Program-made: the position numbers and the translations under genes | NCBI GenBank assembly: GCA_944382965.1 | Contig: CALWOA010000017.1 | Coordinates: 1-54,984 of the forward strand | Length of the DNA stretch: 54,984 nucleotides | Reading direction: 5' to 3' | DNA from: an uncultured Oscillospiraceae bacterium | GTDB lineage: Bacteria > Bacillota > Clostridia > Oscillospirales > Oscillospiraceae | Notes under the pieces: generated by a model | Seen by the model: the letters and a program-made list of their open reading frames with translations, nothing else | Databases searched by the model: none | What the model was told of the DNA's origin: nothing | Part shown: positions 28,735 through 37,642 of the stretch, piece by piece | Layout of the letters: every line of letters begins with the position of its first letter | Position numbering within the stretch: the first letter of the stretch is position 1

Positions 28735-28929
28735 ATTTTTGCAACAGATCGTAATATAAGAAATATTATTACATACCATATCGATATTATCAACAGTTTT
28801 TGTGTGTGATAATAGTGCATAATATATAAATAATAAATTCGATTTTTATTTTATATTGACAAAATATAGAAAATGTGCTATTGAATAAAACAAATCATAC
28901 TTTACTTTTTTCGGCGCAAAGAGGTAAAA

Positions 28930-28958
28930 ATGATTTACGCAAACGGTTTCAATATAAT
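28930..28958 (+). promoter_or_regulatory. Promoter of catabolic unit A
   Basis: The -10 box TATAAT (28953-28958) is clear. The -35 box is poor (ATGATT at 28930-28935, 17 bases before), as is usual for inducible promoters. The operator lies in the spacer. Confidence 0.6.
28939..28950. promoter_or_regulatory. LacI-type operator in the unit A promoter
   Basis: GCAAACGGTTTC lies between the -35 and -10 boxes. It has the central CG and AAA/TTT arms expected of LacI-family operators. Its reverse complement with flanks matches 17 of 23 bases of the element at 39049. Confidence 0.6.
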
Positions 28959-29000
28959 AAGGAAGTATTCGACAAATAGACGTACTTAGGAGGAATCATT

Positions 29001-29660
29001 ATGGAACTGAACAAGGAAAAAATGGAAGAACTGAAGAAAGTCCTGTATTCCGGCATTCTTAGTGATGTGCTGGATGGTATGGGTTATCGAAATCAGTGTA
29101 TTGGCAGAGCCATCCATTCGCTGAATGACCACACTGTCATTTTTGGACCGGCATTTACGAGCATTGGCACACAAGTCTATACGATGCCGGAAAATCCCCT
29201 GATTGCCCAATGCAAAGTTGTGGATCAACTGCAGGAAGGAGAGATCTATGTTCTGAAGACACGGGGAGACTATAATTGTGCGGTGTTTGGCGAATTGTTT
29301 GCCACTGCGGTAAGACGTCGGGGTGGAGCAGGTGTGCTTCTGGATGCAATGGCACGAGATGTCAAGGAATTAAAGAGAATGGATTTCCCGCTTTTCTATC
29401 GTGGAACTGATCCAAGAACCTCTAAAGGAAGATGCGAAATCAATGAGTGTCAAATTCCTGTGGAGATTGAAGGCGTTACCATTCACCCTGGTGATATGAT
29501 CTTTGCCGACATTGACGGCACTGTGGTTATTCCTAAAGAGATTGCCGGTAAAGTGCTGGATGAGGCGCTGGAGACAATTGAAAAGGAAAACCGGGTTCGG
29601 GATGGACTGAATCATGGTGCTTCTTTGGAAAAAGTTTACACTGAGATTGGTGCAATTTAA
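29001..29660 (+). CDS. RraA-family aldolase/decarboxylase-like protein
   Basis: A 219-aa cytosolic protein. The family core is present: SDVLDGMGYR near the N-terminus, the gate motif LLDAMARDVKEL (D-x-x-x-RD metal site) near residue 115, and MIFADIDGTVVIP near 165. Relatives are 4-hydroxy-4-methyl-2-oxoglutarate or oxaloacetate lyases, or RNase E regulators; the old label menaquinone methyltransferase is wrong. In this setting a divalent-metal lyase acting on a keto-acid intermediate is most likely. It is the first gene of unit A, with AGGAGG 8 bases before the ATG. Confidence 0.85.
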   Translation: MELNKEKMEELKKVLYSGILSDVLDGMGYRNQCIGRAIHSLNDHTVIFGPAFTSIGTQVYTMPENPLIAQCKVVDQLQEGEIYVLKTRGDYNCAVFGELFATAVRRRGGAGVLLDAMARDVKELKRMDFPLFYRGTDPRTSKGRCEINECQIPVEIEGVTIHPGDMIFADIDGTVVIPKEIAGKVLDEALETIEKENRVRDGLNHGASLEKVYTEIGAI

Positions 29661-29694
29661 TTCTTTTACTTAAGCCTTGCGGGGAGGTGCTTTC

Positions 29695-30660
29695 ATGGAT
29701 AAAAAAACACGTGTGCTCAACTGCATTGACAACAAACCGATTGACCGTATTCCATATTGTTTTTGGGAACATTTTTCAGGAGAGGACGCCCATGGAATGG
29801 GGTGCGTCCGTGCGCATAAGCGCTGGTATGAAGAAACAGGCATTGATTTTATCAAAATGCAAAGTGACGGCTTTTTTCAAATCGGTTTTAATGAACCGGT
29901 GAGAGTTCCTTCGGACTGGGCAAAATTGAAAATTCCAGATATGAAAAGCAATTTCGTCCAGGGACAGATTGATCGGTGCAAGTGGACACGCGATAGTATT
30001 CATGATGAGGCCTGTATTTTCTATCTGGTGTTTGCTGCCTTTAGTTTCCTTTGGAAAGAGTATGACAAGGAAATGGTAATTGCACATCTGCGAGATGGGG
30101 AAGCAAGGGAGTATCTTATGCCCTTGCTGGAAAACTTAGGCGACTTTGTTGCTGAGTTTGCCGTAAAACTTCTGGAGGAAACGGGTATTACGGGTATTGA
30201 TGCGGCAATGTCTACCAATTATCGGTTTACTGTAGCACAGTATCGCGCATGGCTCCGTCCTCAGGATCAAAAGCTGTTAAACGCTATTAATCGTGTTAGC
30301 AACTACAATATTGTGCATTTGTGCGGATGGGACCGTGTAAAGAATAACTTTGAATCATGGGGAGACTATGAAGGCGCTGTAATCCACTGGGATCAGCATA
30401 CAGAAGGAATGTCTTTGGCGGAAGGAAAGGTATTTTATAAGAACAAGCGGGCAATTATGGGTGGCTTTGATCATAAACCTGGCACAGTCCTATTTTCTGG
30501 AAGCAAAGAGGAAATTCAGGCGCTGACAAAAGCGTATGCCCGAAGTGGAGGCAAAACTGGCTTTATTCTTTCTGCGGATTGTTCTTTGATGGAACATTTG
30601 ACGCAGGAGCGTGCAAATTGGATCCGGGAAGCCCTGGAAGAAGTGGCCGTGGAGGATTAA
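29695..30660 (+). CDS. URO-D superfamily methyltransferase-like protein 1
   Basis: A 321-aa TIM-barrel protein of the uroporphyrinogen decarboxylase superfamily, closer to MtaA/CmuA methyltransferases than to HemE. It has His208-x-Cys210 (VHLCG) and Cys296 (LSADC), which reproduce the zinc-binding HxC...C pattern of MtaA-type enzymes. True HemE residues for porphyrin binding are not evident. It would move a methyl group to or from a corrinoid or thiol, but no corrinoid protein or activator is in this window. GGGGAGG precedes ATG 29695. The neighbouring gene is its close paralogue. Confidence 0.82.
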   Translation: MDKKTRVLNCIDNKPIDRIPYCFWEHFSGEDAHGMGCVRAHKRWYEETGIDFIKMQSDGFFQIGFNEPVRVPSDWAKLKIPDMKSNFVQGQIDRCKWTRDSIHDEACIFYLVFAAFSFLWKEYDKEMVIAHLRDGEAREYLMPLLENLGDFVAEFAVKLLEETGITGIDAAMSTNYRFTVAQYRAWLRPQDQKLLNAINRVSNYNIVHLCGWDRVKNNFESWGDYEGAVIHWDQHTEGMSLAEGKVFYKNKRAIMGGFDHKPGTVLFSGSKEEIQALTKAYARSGGKTGFILSADCSLMEHLTQERANWIREALEEVAVED

Positions 30661-30669
30661 AAATCATTA

Positions 30670-30702
30670 CTGCCCGGCGGCTTGCCTGCCGGGCAGTTTT
30701 TA
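30670..30702 (+). terminator. Intrinsic terminator between the URO-D paralogues
   Basis: A 9-bp stem (CTGCCCGGC at 30670-30678, GCCGGGCAG at 30688-30696) followed by T5 lies 9 bases after the first URO-D stop and only 18 before the next ATG. It would reduce or regulate expression of everything downstream. Confidence 0.8.
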
Positions 30703-30719
30703 AAATGGGGAGTTTGAGC

Positions 30720-31673
30720 ATGGATAAAAAGCAGAGGGTCCTTGATTGCATTGACGGAAAGCCTGTTGATAAAATACCGGTTTCTTTTTGGCATCATTTT
30801 GTGGGGCAGGACAATTATGGGTTAGCGTGCATTCGACGGCATAAGGAAATATACGAGTCAGCAAATTTGGATTTTATAAAGATGAACAGCAATGGCTACT
30901 ACCCTGTTGACTTTGGCGTCTCGGTACAGACTCCGCAAGATTGGATACATATTCGCCCCCCGAAGAAGGGGAGTGCGTATTTTCAGGAACAGATTGAATT
31001 GATCCGCAGAATGAAAGATGCAATACAGGATGAGGCTTGCGTTTTTTATGTAGTGTATGCTGCGTATAGTTTTTTGCTGCGCTCTTATGGAAAAGAAATG
31101 TGTGATGCACATCTGCGAGATCCGGCGGCTCGAAAGTTTTTACTGCCTGCATTGGAGGCGGTTGGGGATTTTGTAGCGGAACTGTGCCAGGAATTGATTG
31201 TTGAAGGGGGAGCGACTGGAATTTTTGAGGCATATAGCTCTAACAGTCGTTTTTCGCCCAGTGAATATACGGAATGGATTCGACCTCAGGATGAGAAACA
31301 AATGCGCGCATGTGAAGACGCAGGCAAATATAACATTGTCCACCTGTGCGGTGGTGTCGATGGGAGAAACCATGTTGATACTTGGGCAGACTATAGAGGT
31401 TCAACGATACATTGGGACCAGCATTTGGATGGGCTGAGTCTGGCTGAAGGGCGCGTGATGTTTCCCAATAAGCGTGCAATTATGGGTGGATTTGACAATC
31501 GCCCGGGTACGTTGCTGTATACAGGGACAAAGGAGAAGATTCAAGCAATGACCGAAGCATATGTACGCAGTGCTGGCAGGACGGGTTTCCTCCTATCGGC
31601 AGACTGTACGTTGGCTCCCAATGTACCTTATGAACATTTGCGCTGGGTTTCAGAAGCTCTGGAAAAACTTTGA
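30720..31673 (+). CDS. URO-D superfamily methyltransferase-like protein 2
   Basis: A 317-aa paralogue of the preceding protein, collinear from KKxRVLxCIDxKPxDxIP at the N-terminus to the end. The putative zinc ligands His208, Cys210 (VHLCGG) and Cys296 (LSADC) fall at identical positions. It is therefore probably a tandem duplication that has diverged, perhaps for two substrates or a heterodimer. ATG 30720 is 8 bases after GGGGAG; another ATG at 30705 has no spacing for a ribosome site. The stop overlaps nothing but the next gene begins 14 bases later. Confidence 0.82.
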   Translation: MDKKQRVLDCIDGKPVDKIPVSFWHHFVGQDNYGLACIRRHKEIYESANLDFIKMNSNGYYPVDFGVSVQTPQDWIHIRPPKKGSAYFQEQIELIRRMKDAIQDEACVFYVVYAAYSFLLRSYGKEMCDAHLRDPAARKFLLPALEAVGDFVAELCQELIVEGGATGIFEAYSSNSRFSPSEYTEWIRPQDEKQMRACEDAGKYNIVHLCGGVDGRNHVDTWADYRGSTIHWDQHLDGLSLAEGRVMFPNKRAIMGGFDNRPGTLLYTGTKEKIQAMTEAYVRSAGRTGFLLSADCTLAPNVPYEHLRWVSEALEKL

Positions 31674-31687
31674 CGGGAGAGAATAGT

Positions 31688-33526
31688 ATGAAAGATTATG
31701 CCGATCTTAAATTTGTCAGTATTGGGTTTGGTTTTTTGGCTGGATATTTGTATCCCTGCTATAGTCGGTTCTGTAAACCGGAGAAGATAGGTTCCCAAAT
31801 TGCTGCGGTAACAGCGGATGCAGATACGCTGGAATTCAAACGACAGAAGTATGCTTTCCCGATTTTTTTGGATGAGAATGAAAAGGCGTTACGACAAGTA
31901 AATCCAGATGTGATACTGTTCTCTCCACCTCCTGCAGTGGCGCCAAAGCTGGCAAAAGAAGTTTTAAAGCCATACTATGATTCTTTGCGCGACCAAGGAA
32001 AAGGGTTGCCGGATCTATATGCATTTCCGCCCTCACCTCAAGGAAAATTCTATGTGGATTTGTTGGGGAAAGATGTTCATGTGTGCAATATCTTGCCTAA
32101 TATGACCCGAGAAATAGCAGGAAAGGACTTGCATGGTGCGGAAGGAAATACTTATGTAACACTACCAAAAGAAAGTACCTGGCCAGAGGAGAATCTTCAA
32201 ATTCTGGAAAAAATATTCGAACCCTTGGGAGGAATTGTGTATTCTGACCCGGATAATATTCAGGATATCCTTGCGTCCATGTGCGCGGCAGAAGTGATTC
32301 CTTGGGCATGCTTTGCCATTACAGACAGCTTAAAAAGAGAAGAAACAAAATGGGATAGCGGCGGCGTAGCCGGTATTATGCGGGGAATTCATCAGGATAC
32401 TTGGCGGTATTATCCTGATCAAGCAGAACACCTTTGCATTGACGGTGTAAAGGAAGAAATCCGAGAAAAACTAAAACAGTTTTTGTCTGGCTGGACACAA
32501 GGAGGAATTGATTACCTTTGCAGTATTGGCCTTCCTTCGGAAAAAGCCACAAGCATTATGGTTTCCAATGTAGACCTGAGGCTGCATGTTGTGCAGCTTG
32601 AGAGCAGAGAAGAAGTAGAAAACGCATTGGCCGGTCATGCTACAAAAGGGGGGGTTGCGGAACGAGGCAGACTCTGCTACGAAATTTTAGCTGAAGAGCG
32701 AATTAAAGCGGAGTTTACCAACGGAAGTTCCTCAACAGAAAGCTCAGAATTCGGGGCTTTTTGCAAAAATATATCGTTTGAAATTTGCCGAATTGTGGCA
32801 ACACATAGCAGACGTATGGCTGGCAATGAGATTCCTGTGAGATATACTCCGGAGCATCATGCCATTTTGTATGGGCTGTTTGTTCGAAATGCCGTGAAGC
32901 TGGCAGGGCAGGATGGTAAAAAGGCTGTGCATGCAGGTACCCTTCTGTATGCAGATCAGAGAGGTTCCCGGATGGCGAAGCGATGCTTAGAACATGGAGA
33001 TCCGTTGGATCCGTTTGGATATATGGCATACGGGGAATGGGCGCCGGAGCCGGGCACAATGGAAGCAGAGGACGTTTCTTTTGAGCCGGATGTGATCACA
33101 CAAGCCTACACTTGCCCTTGGTTGACGGCATGGGAACAAATGGGCTTTTTGAAGGAAGGAGTGGAGTATTGCAGTTGCATTGATTACAATCTTGTCAAAG
33201 GGTTTAATAGGAATCTGGAATTGACTGTTGAGAGCACACGGACGGAGGGAGCTGAATGCTGTCGTTTTGTATGGAAAGGTTTTTCTATGGATGAAGAGGC
33301 GCGTAAGGCGCTGGCGAAAAAAAAGACAGAACTGTCTGATTCCTGCCGTAAGGATTGGCTTTACCATACCAGACATATTTACAGTGCAATGAGCAGTCAA
33401 ATCTCATTGCTGCCGCAAGGAAAAGCGATTATCGACAAAACCCTTGATGACTTTGGAATCCTGTATGGGAAAAGCGCGCGCGAGGCGGTTTGTGACGTCG
33501 ATCATATTGATTTCTATCAGATTTGA
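31688..33526 (+). CDS. Fusion: Rossmann oxidoreductase-like + ATC hydrolase-like domain
   Basis: A 612-aa two-part protein. The first 290 or so residues begin with a nucleotide-binding GFGFLAG (13-19) and resemble the NADP-dependent pyrroline-5-carboxylate reductase/imine reductase fold, including a helical dimer part. The last 200 residues fit the L-2-amino-thiazoline-4-carboxylate hydrolase family: CPWLTAWEQMG, then CSCIDYNLVKGFN and a closing TEGAECCRFVWK strand. ATC hydrolase opens a thiazoline ring on the way to cysteine. A fused reductase suggests one protein that both reduces and opens a cyclic C=N substrate. GGGAGA is 7 bases before ATG 31688. Confidence 0.7.
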   Translation: MKDYADLKFVSIGFGFLAGYLYPCYSRFCKPEKIGSQIAAVTADADTLEFKRQKYAFPIFLDENEKALRQVNPDVILFSPPPAVAPKLAKEVLKPYYDSLRDQGKGLPDLYAFPPSPQGKFYVDLLGKDVHVCNILPNMTREIAGKDLHGAEGNTYVTLPKESTWPEENLQILEKIFEPLGGIVYSDPDNIQDILASMCAAEVIPWACFAITDSLKREETKWDSGGVAGIMRGIHQDTWRYYPDQAEHLCIDGVKEEIREKLKQFLSGWTQGGIDYLCSIGLPSEKATSIMVSNVDLRLHVVQLESREEVENALAGHATKGGVAERGRLCYEILAEERIKAEFTNGSSSTESSEFGAFCKNISFEICRIVATHSRRMAGNEIPVRYTPEHHAILYGLFVRNAVKLAGQDGKKAVHAGTLLYADQRGSRMAKRCLEHGDPLDPFGYMAYGEWAPEPGTMEAEDVSFEPDVITQAYTCPWLTAWEQMGFLKEGVEYCSCIDYNLVKGFNRNLELTVESTRTEGAECCRFVWKGFSMDEEARKALAKKKTELSDSCRKDWLYHTRHIYSAMSSQISLLPQGKAIIDKTLDDFGILYGKSAREAVCDVDHIDFYQI

Positions 33527-33535
33527 GGTGAAAAG

Positions 33536-34738
33536 ATGGATCGTGTGTATTTTTGCGGGAGAATCCTCACTGGCGCATGTGGGGAGGTAAAGCGAAACCA
33601 GTATGTTTCAGTGGAAAACGGAAAAATTGTATCCGTTTCAAGCCAACGCCCGCCAGAGTGTACAGATATTGTGGACTGGTCTGGTTATACGGTTATGCCT
33701 GGTCTGATTAACTGCCACACCCATGTGGGGATTGTGCCTGCTGCAGATAGTAATCTTGTGCTGACGTATCCCCTCGCGCAGCGTGTGATTCTCATTCAGA
33801 AGCATTTGGTGCAGCTGTTGGCTTCTGGTGTTACGACTATCCGAGATTTGGGCTGTTATGACGACATGGATATTCAAATTAGAGATTGTATCCGAAATGA
33901 ATTCATAATTGGGCCGGATATGTTCGTGTCAGGACCAATGCTTACGATGACTGGCGGACATAGTTATACCGTAGGGGTAGAGGTCGACGGAAAAGATACC
34001 TGTAGAAAAGCGGCAAGGCAGCGCCTGAAATCCGGGGCGGACTTGGTTAAGGTAATGGCGACAGGCGGGGTGCTGACAAAAGGTGTGGAGCCAGGGAATG
34101 CGCAGCTTTCTTGTGAAGAAATGACGGTAATTTGTGAAGAAGCTCACAAAGCTGGGAAAAAGGTTGCTGCGCACGCGCAGGGTACGACAGGTATTCAAAA
34201 TGCGTTGAATGCTGGTGTAGATTCTATTGAGCACGGCTTTTTCATGAATCAGAAAATCATTGATCAGATGGTTCGTAAGGGGGTGTATTACGTTCCGACA
34301 TTTTGCGCACCGTATTTTATGGCGTGCAAAGGTAAAGAGCTTGGATTGGCGCAAGAGTTTATTGATAAAGTTTACAACAGCCTTGAAGCCCACGCTTCCG
34401 GTTTTACATGTGCGTTGAATAGCGGGGTTAAAATTGCCTGCGGAACGGATGCAGGTACACCGTTTAATGGACACGATATGACGGCGAAGGAAATTGTTCT
34501 GCTGTGTGAACACGGAATGAGTAATGTACAGGCGATTCAGGCTGCTACACAAAACGCCGCAGAATGCATCGGTGTAGCAGACCGGGGGAAAATTGAAAGT
34601 GGCTTACTTGCTGACATGATTGCAGTGGAAGGGAATCCGTTGGAGGATATCCACTGTTTAGAAACGAGCGTACGTTATGTCGTAAAGCGTGGGCGTCTGT
34701 TTGATACTGACGTACTGAAGAGGAGTTTGCTGGGATGA
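33536..34738 (+). CDS. Metal-dependent amidohydrolase (imidazolonepropionase/prolidase-like)
   Basis: A 400-aa amidohydrolase-superfamily enzyme with a full set of binuclear metal ligands: HTH in NCHTHVG (about 61-63), the carbamylated Lys in DLVKVMATGG (about 177), His in AAHAQG and IEHGFF, and Asp in CGTDAGTP (about 305). Relatives hydrolyse N-acyl amino acids, Xaa-Pro dipeptides or cyclic amides. It probably cleaves an amide or lactam of the island's substrate. Its stop overlaps the next start (ATGA). Confidence 0.88.
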   Translation: MDRVYFCGRILTGACGEVKRNQYVSVENGKIVSVSSQRPPECTDIVDWSGYTVMPGLINCHTHVGIVPAADSNLVLTYPLAQRVILIQKHLVQLLASGVTTIRDLGCYDDMDIQIRDCIRNEFIIGPDMFVSGPMLTMTGGHSYTVGVEVDGKDTCRKAARQRLKSGADLVKVMATGGVLTKGVEPGNAQLSCEEMTVICEEAHKAGKKVAAHAQGTTGIQNALNAGVDSIEHGFFMNQKIIDQMVRKGVYYVPTFCAPYFMACKGKELGLAQEFIDKVYNSLEAHASGFTCALNSGVKIACGTDAGTPFNGHDMTAKEIVLLCEHGMSNVQAIQAATQNAAECIGVADRGKIESGLLADMIAVEGNPLEDIHCLETSVRYVVKRGRLFDTDVLKRSLLG

Positions 34739-35700
34739 AGGTCGTGATTGCTGACTATTACTACAAGGATATCAGCCAGGAGCGCCAGCTGATTACGGAG
34801 CAAGGGCATACTCTGGAGGCATACCGCAGTTCCACAGAGGAAGAATTGATTTCTCGCGCCGAGAATTGTGATGCGTTGATTGTGCAGTTTTGCCAGGTAA
34901 CTCGTCGGGTAATTCATCATTTGAAACGATGTAAAGTGATTGTTCGTTACGCGATTGGCTATGACAATATTGACTTGAATGCGGCAGATGAAGCGGGGAT
35001 TCCGGTATGCAATGTGCCGGATTATTGTATCGATGAAGTATCCACGCATGCGGTGATGCTGCTGCTGGCTTGCTCGAAACATATGCGTGTATATATGGAC
35101 GCTGTTCACAATGGATTTTGGGGGTATTCAGCGGGTGAGCCAATAAAGTCCTTTTCTCAATCCAGCGTTGGCTTGCTGGGATTTGGCGCGATTTCCCAGA
35201 TGGTAGCAAAAAAGCTGTCTGGATTTGGGGTGAAAATCTATGCCTATGATCCTTATATGAATTCGAAAGCGGCAGAAGAATTGAACGTAGAACCGGTAGA
35301 TTTGGATACTCTGTATGCGTGCAGTGATTTGATTAGTGTTCATTGCCCGCTTAATACAAAAACGGAGAAAATGATCAACACACAGACATTCGGGAAAATG
35401 AAGCCTGGGGTGGCGATTGTAAATACGGCTAGAGGGGGGCTGATCGATGAGGATGCTCTGCTGCTCGCCTTAAAAAAAGGAATTGTAAGTGCGGCGGGGC
35501 TGGATGTTACGATGCAAGAACCTATTCCCAAAGATCATCCGCTGAGAAACGACCCTAGAGTAATTATAACGCCGCACATAGCCTGGTATTCAGAAACGTC
35601 GATAAAACTGCTGCAGAAAAAGGTTGCGCAGGAAGTTGTCCGGGTACTTGGTGGGGACCCACCTGCGCATATGGTAAATCATCCTAGGGGGAAAACATAA
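34735..35700 (+). CDS. D-isomer-specific 2-hydroxyacid dehydrogenase
   Basis: A 321-aa NAD(P)-dependent enzyme that interconverts a 2-keto acid and a D-2-hydroxy acid. It has the Rossmann motif GLLGFGAIS near 146, the catalytic Arg in NTARGGLID, Glu in MQEPIPKDHPL and His in ITPHIAWYSE. It is most like the phosphoglycerate dehydrogenase/CtBP group. It overlaps the amidohydrolase by 4 bases and abuts the kinase gene, so the three are tightly coupled. Confidence 0.9.
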   Translation: MKVVIADYYYKDISQERQLITEQGHTLEAYRSSTEEELISRAENCDALIVQFCQVTRRVIHHLKRCKVIVRYAIGYDNIDLNAADEAGIPVCNVPDYCIDEVSTHAVMLLLACSKHMRVYMDAVHNGFWGYSAGEPIKSFSQSSVGLLGFGAISQMVAKKLSGFGVKIYAYDPYMNSKAAEELNVEPVDLDTLYACSDLISVHCPLNTKTEKMINTQTFGKMKPGVAIVNTARGGLIDEDALLLALKKGIVSAAGLDVTMQEPIPKDHPLRNDPRVIITPHIAWYSETSIKLLQKKVAQEVVRVLGGDPPAHMVNHPRGKT

Positions 35701-36723
35701 ATGTTTGCTGTTATCGACAGTGGGACAACCAATTCTCGTATCTATCTGGTAGATGAGCAAAGAAACATCGTAGCATCATCAACCAAAAAAGTGGGGGTGC
35801 GAGATACGGCGATTACGGGAAGCCGGGAAACGTTGAGAAGCGGGTTGAAGGAGCTTTTCTTTGAGTTGCTTGCGCAGGAAGGAGTGGATGAAAAAGAGGT
35901 CAAATTTGCAATCGCCAGTGGGATGATTACATCTGAAATAGGATTGATGGAACTGCCGCATTTAACTGCTCCGGTTGGTTTGTGCGAGCTCAGCGAGCAC
36001 ATTTATAAATGTACGGACCCAAATGTACTGCCGATTCCTTGCCCGCTGTATTTTGTCAGAGGTGTTCGGAATTGCTATAGAAAAGATGCACAAATCACAG
36101 ACCTGTGCGACATTGACTTTATGCGTGGCGAAGAAGTTCAGTGCATTGGGATTATGGAACAGCTGCACCCGAGCCTTCCGTGCACGATTGTGGTATTGAG
36201 CTCTCATACAAAAATAATATTCTGTGACGAAAATAAAAAAATTGTATCCAGCAAGACAACTTTAAGCGGTCAACTTCGGGAAGCGCTTCTGGAAGCAACC
36301 AATATTGGTAAAAGTCTTGAGAGCGAGCCGGGGGAAGAGGCGTATGGATATTCTTTTGAAACACTGGTGGATACGGCGTACGATTGCGTCGGCCGTGACG
36401 GCATTATTCGGGCGCTTTTGATGCCAAGATTCATGCAAGTCTTGCTGAAGACGGATGCGTGGGAACGCAAAGTTTTTACAGACGCAATCATTGCAGCAGA
36501 TGACATGAAAGCTTTCTTTGCAATGAAGGCACAAGGGTATTTGGCCAATACCATTATTTTATTTGGTCATGAGACCAGGTGTCATATGTATAAGAACCTA
36601 TTGCAGAAAAAAGTTGGTGTGACTGGAGAAATACTGGAAATTTATGACAAAAGTACAATTGGAAAATTGACGGTAGACGGCGCAATTGCTGTAGCAGAAA
36701 AAATAATTGAAAAGGAGGACTAA
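35701..36723 (+). CDS. dgoK: 2-dehydro-3-deoxygalactonokinase family kinase
   Basis: A 340-aa ASKHA-fold sugar-acid kinase. The N-terminal phosphate loop DSGTTNSRIYLV, the family motif GMITSEIGLMELPH near 75 and DFMRGEEVQCIG near 140 match DgoK. It would phosphorylate a 2-keto-3-deoxy-hexonate such as 2-keto-3-deoxygalactonate. A second kinase of the PfkB type for the same kind of substrate lies at 46,178. It begins one base after the dehydrogenase stop. Confidence 0.85.
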   Translation: MFAVIDSGTTNSRIYLVDEQRNIVASSTKKVGVRDTAITGSRETLRSGLKELFFELLAQEGVDEKEVKFAIASGMITSEIGLMELPHLTAPVGLCELSEHIYKCTDPNVLPIPCPLYFVRGVRNCYRKDAQITDLCDIDFMRGEEVQCIGIMEQLHPSLPCTIVVLSSHTKIIFCDENKKIVSSKTTLSGQLREALLEATNIGKSLESEPGEEAYGYSFETLVDTAYDCVGRDGIIRALLMPRFMQVLLKTDAWERKVFTDAIIAADDMKAFFAMKAQGYLANTIILFGHETRCHMYKNLLQKKVGVTGEILEIYDKSTIGKLTVDGAIAVAEKIIEKED

Positions 36724-36726
36724 TTT

Positions 36727-37626
36727 ATGTTTCGTATGAAAGGTGTTATTCCCCCCATGATTGTCCCGTTTCGGGAGAATGGAGAGGTGGACTTGGATGG
36801 ACTGCATGTATTGACAAACTTTTTAAAAGATCGTGTGCATGGATTGTTTATCACAGGGTCCTACGGAAGCGGCGCGTTGATGACAGAAGAAGAACGAAAA
36901 TTAGTAACAAAGACTGTTTTGGAGGATGTTGCCCAAAAGATACCTGTGATTGTTCATGTGGGTACGGCGGATAATCGCAGCACCGTTCGGCTGACGGAAT
37001 ATGCAATTGAATGCGGTGCAAGCGCCGTTTCGGCGGTAGGACCTTATTATTATAAGCACAATCAGGATAGTATCTGTAGTTTTTATCATGATATTGTAAC
37101 AGCAGCTGACGGCAGCGTGCCAGTATATGTATACAATAATCCAAATTTCCAAGGTTATAAGATGGAAATGCCACTGCTGCGGCGTCTCAAAGAAGAAGTC
37201 GGTGTTAATGGCATGAAAGATGCAACCTTTGATATTTTAGCCCATGCAAACTATTGCCGCGTGCTGAAAGATGATACGTTTGATGTGGCTTTGGGTACGG
37301 AGGCTATGTTCCTTTCTGCCAGAGTTCTTGGATGTGAGGCTTTTATCCCTGGGTTGGGGAATGCATTCCCGGAAATTTGCTGTAAAATGTATGAAGAGGG
37401 AATGGCAGGAGATTATGAATCCTGCCGCAAAACACAGTTCCAGATTAATGAACTCAGGGATATTATGTATATTGCAAAATCAACACAACTGGCCATTTAT
37501 GCGATGCTGGAGATCCGTGGGGTTCTTTCTTGCTACCCGAGAGCTCCTTTCATTGCGGCAAGTCCGGAAGAAAAGAACCAAATTCGTGAACGCCTCCGCC
37601 GTTGCGGCATGTTGGCAGAAGACTGA
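36727..37626 (+). CDS. DHDPS/N-acetylneuraminate lyase-family aldolase
   Basis: A 299-aa TIM-barrel aldolase. It has the GSYGSGALMTEEER substrate loop, the catalytic Tyr in VYVYNNP (about 138) and the Schiff-base Lys in NGMKDAT (about 164). Given the neighbours, it likely splits or forms a 2-keto-3-deoxy sugar acid or a hydroxy-keto acid, giving pyruvate, rather than making dihydrodipicolinate. It is the last gene of unit A; a perfect hairpin follows. Confidence 0.88.
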   Translation: MFRMKGVIPPMIVPFRENGEVDLDGLHVLTNFLKDRVHGLFITGSYGSGALMTEEERKLVTKTVLEDVAQKIPVIVHVGTADNRSTVRLTEYAIECGASAVSAVGPYYYKHNQDSICSFYHDIVTAADGSVPVYVYNNPNFQGYKMEMPLLRRLKEEVGVNGMKDATFDILAHANYCRVLKDDTFDVALGTEAMFLSARVLGCEAFIPGLGNAFPEICCKMYEEGMAGDYESCRKTQFQINELRDIMYIAKSTQLAIYAMLEIRGVLSCYPRAPFIAASPEEKNQIRERLRRCGMLAED

Positions 37627-37642
37627 GCCGTGGTGAAAACTG

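Larger units (their letters stand above)
28628..29000. other. Divergent regulatory region of the island
   Basis: A 373-base A/T-rich stretch with no gene. It contains the repressor's own promoter (28668-28696, minus), an operator-like site (28718-28734), and the promoter and operator for the first catabolic unit (28930-28958). Confidence 0.7.

Noticed and set aside
29001-29660. Annotation as menaquinone methyltransferase.
   Set aside because: That name is a historic mislabel for the RraA fold; no SAM-binding motif is present.
29695-30660. Annotation of the URO-D proteins as heme-pathway uroporphyrinogen decarboxylase (HemE).
   Set aside because: No other heme genes are nearby and the HxC...C pattern fits the methyltransferase branch.
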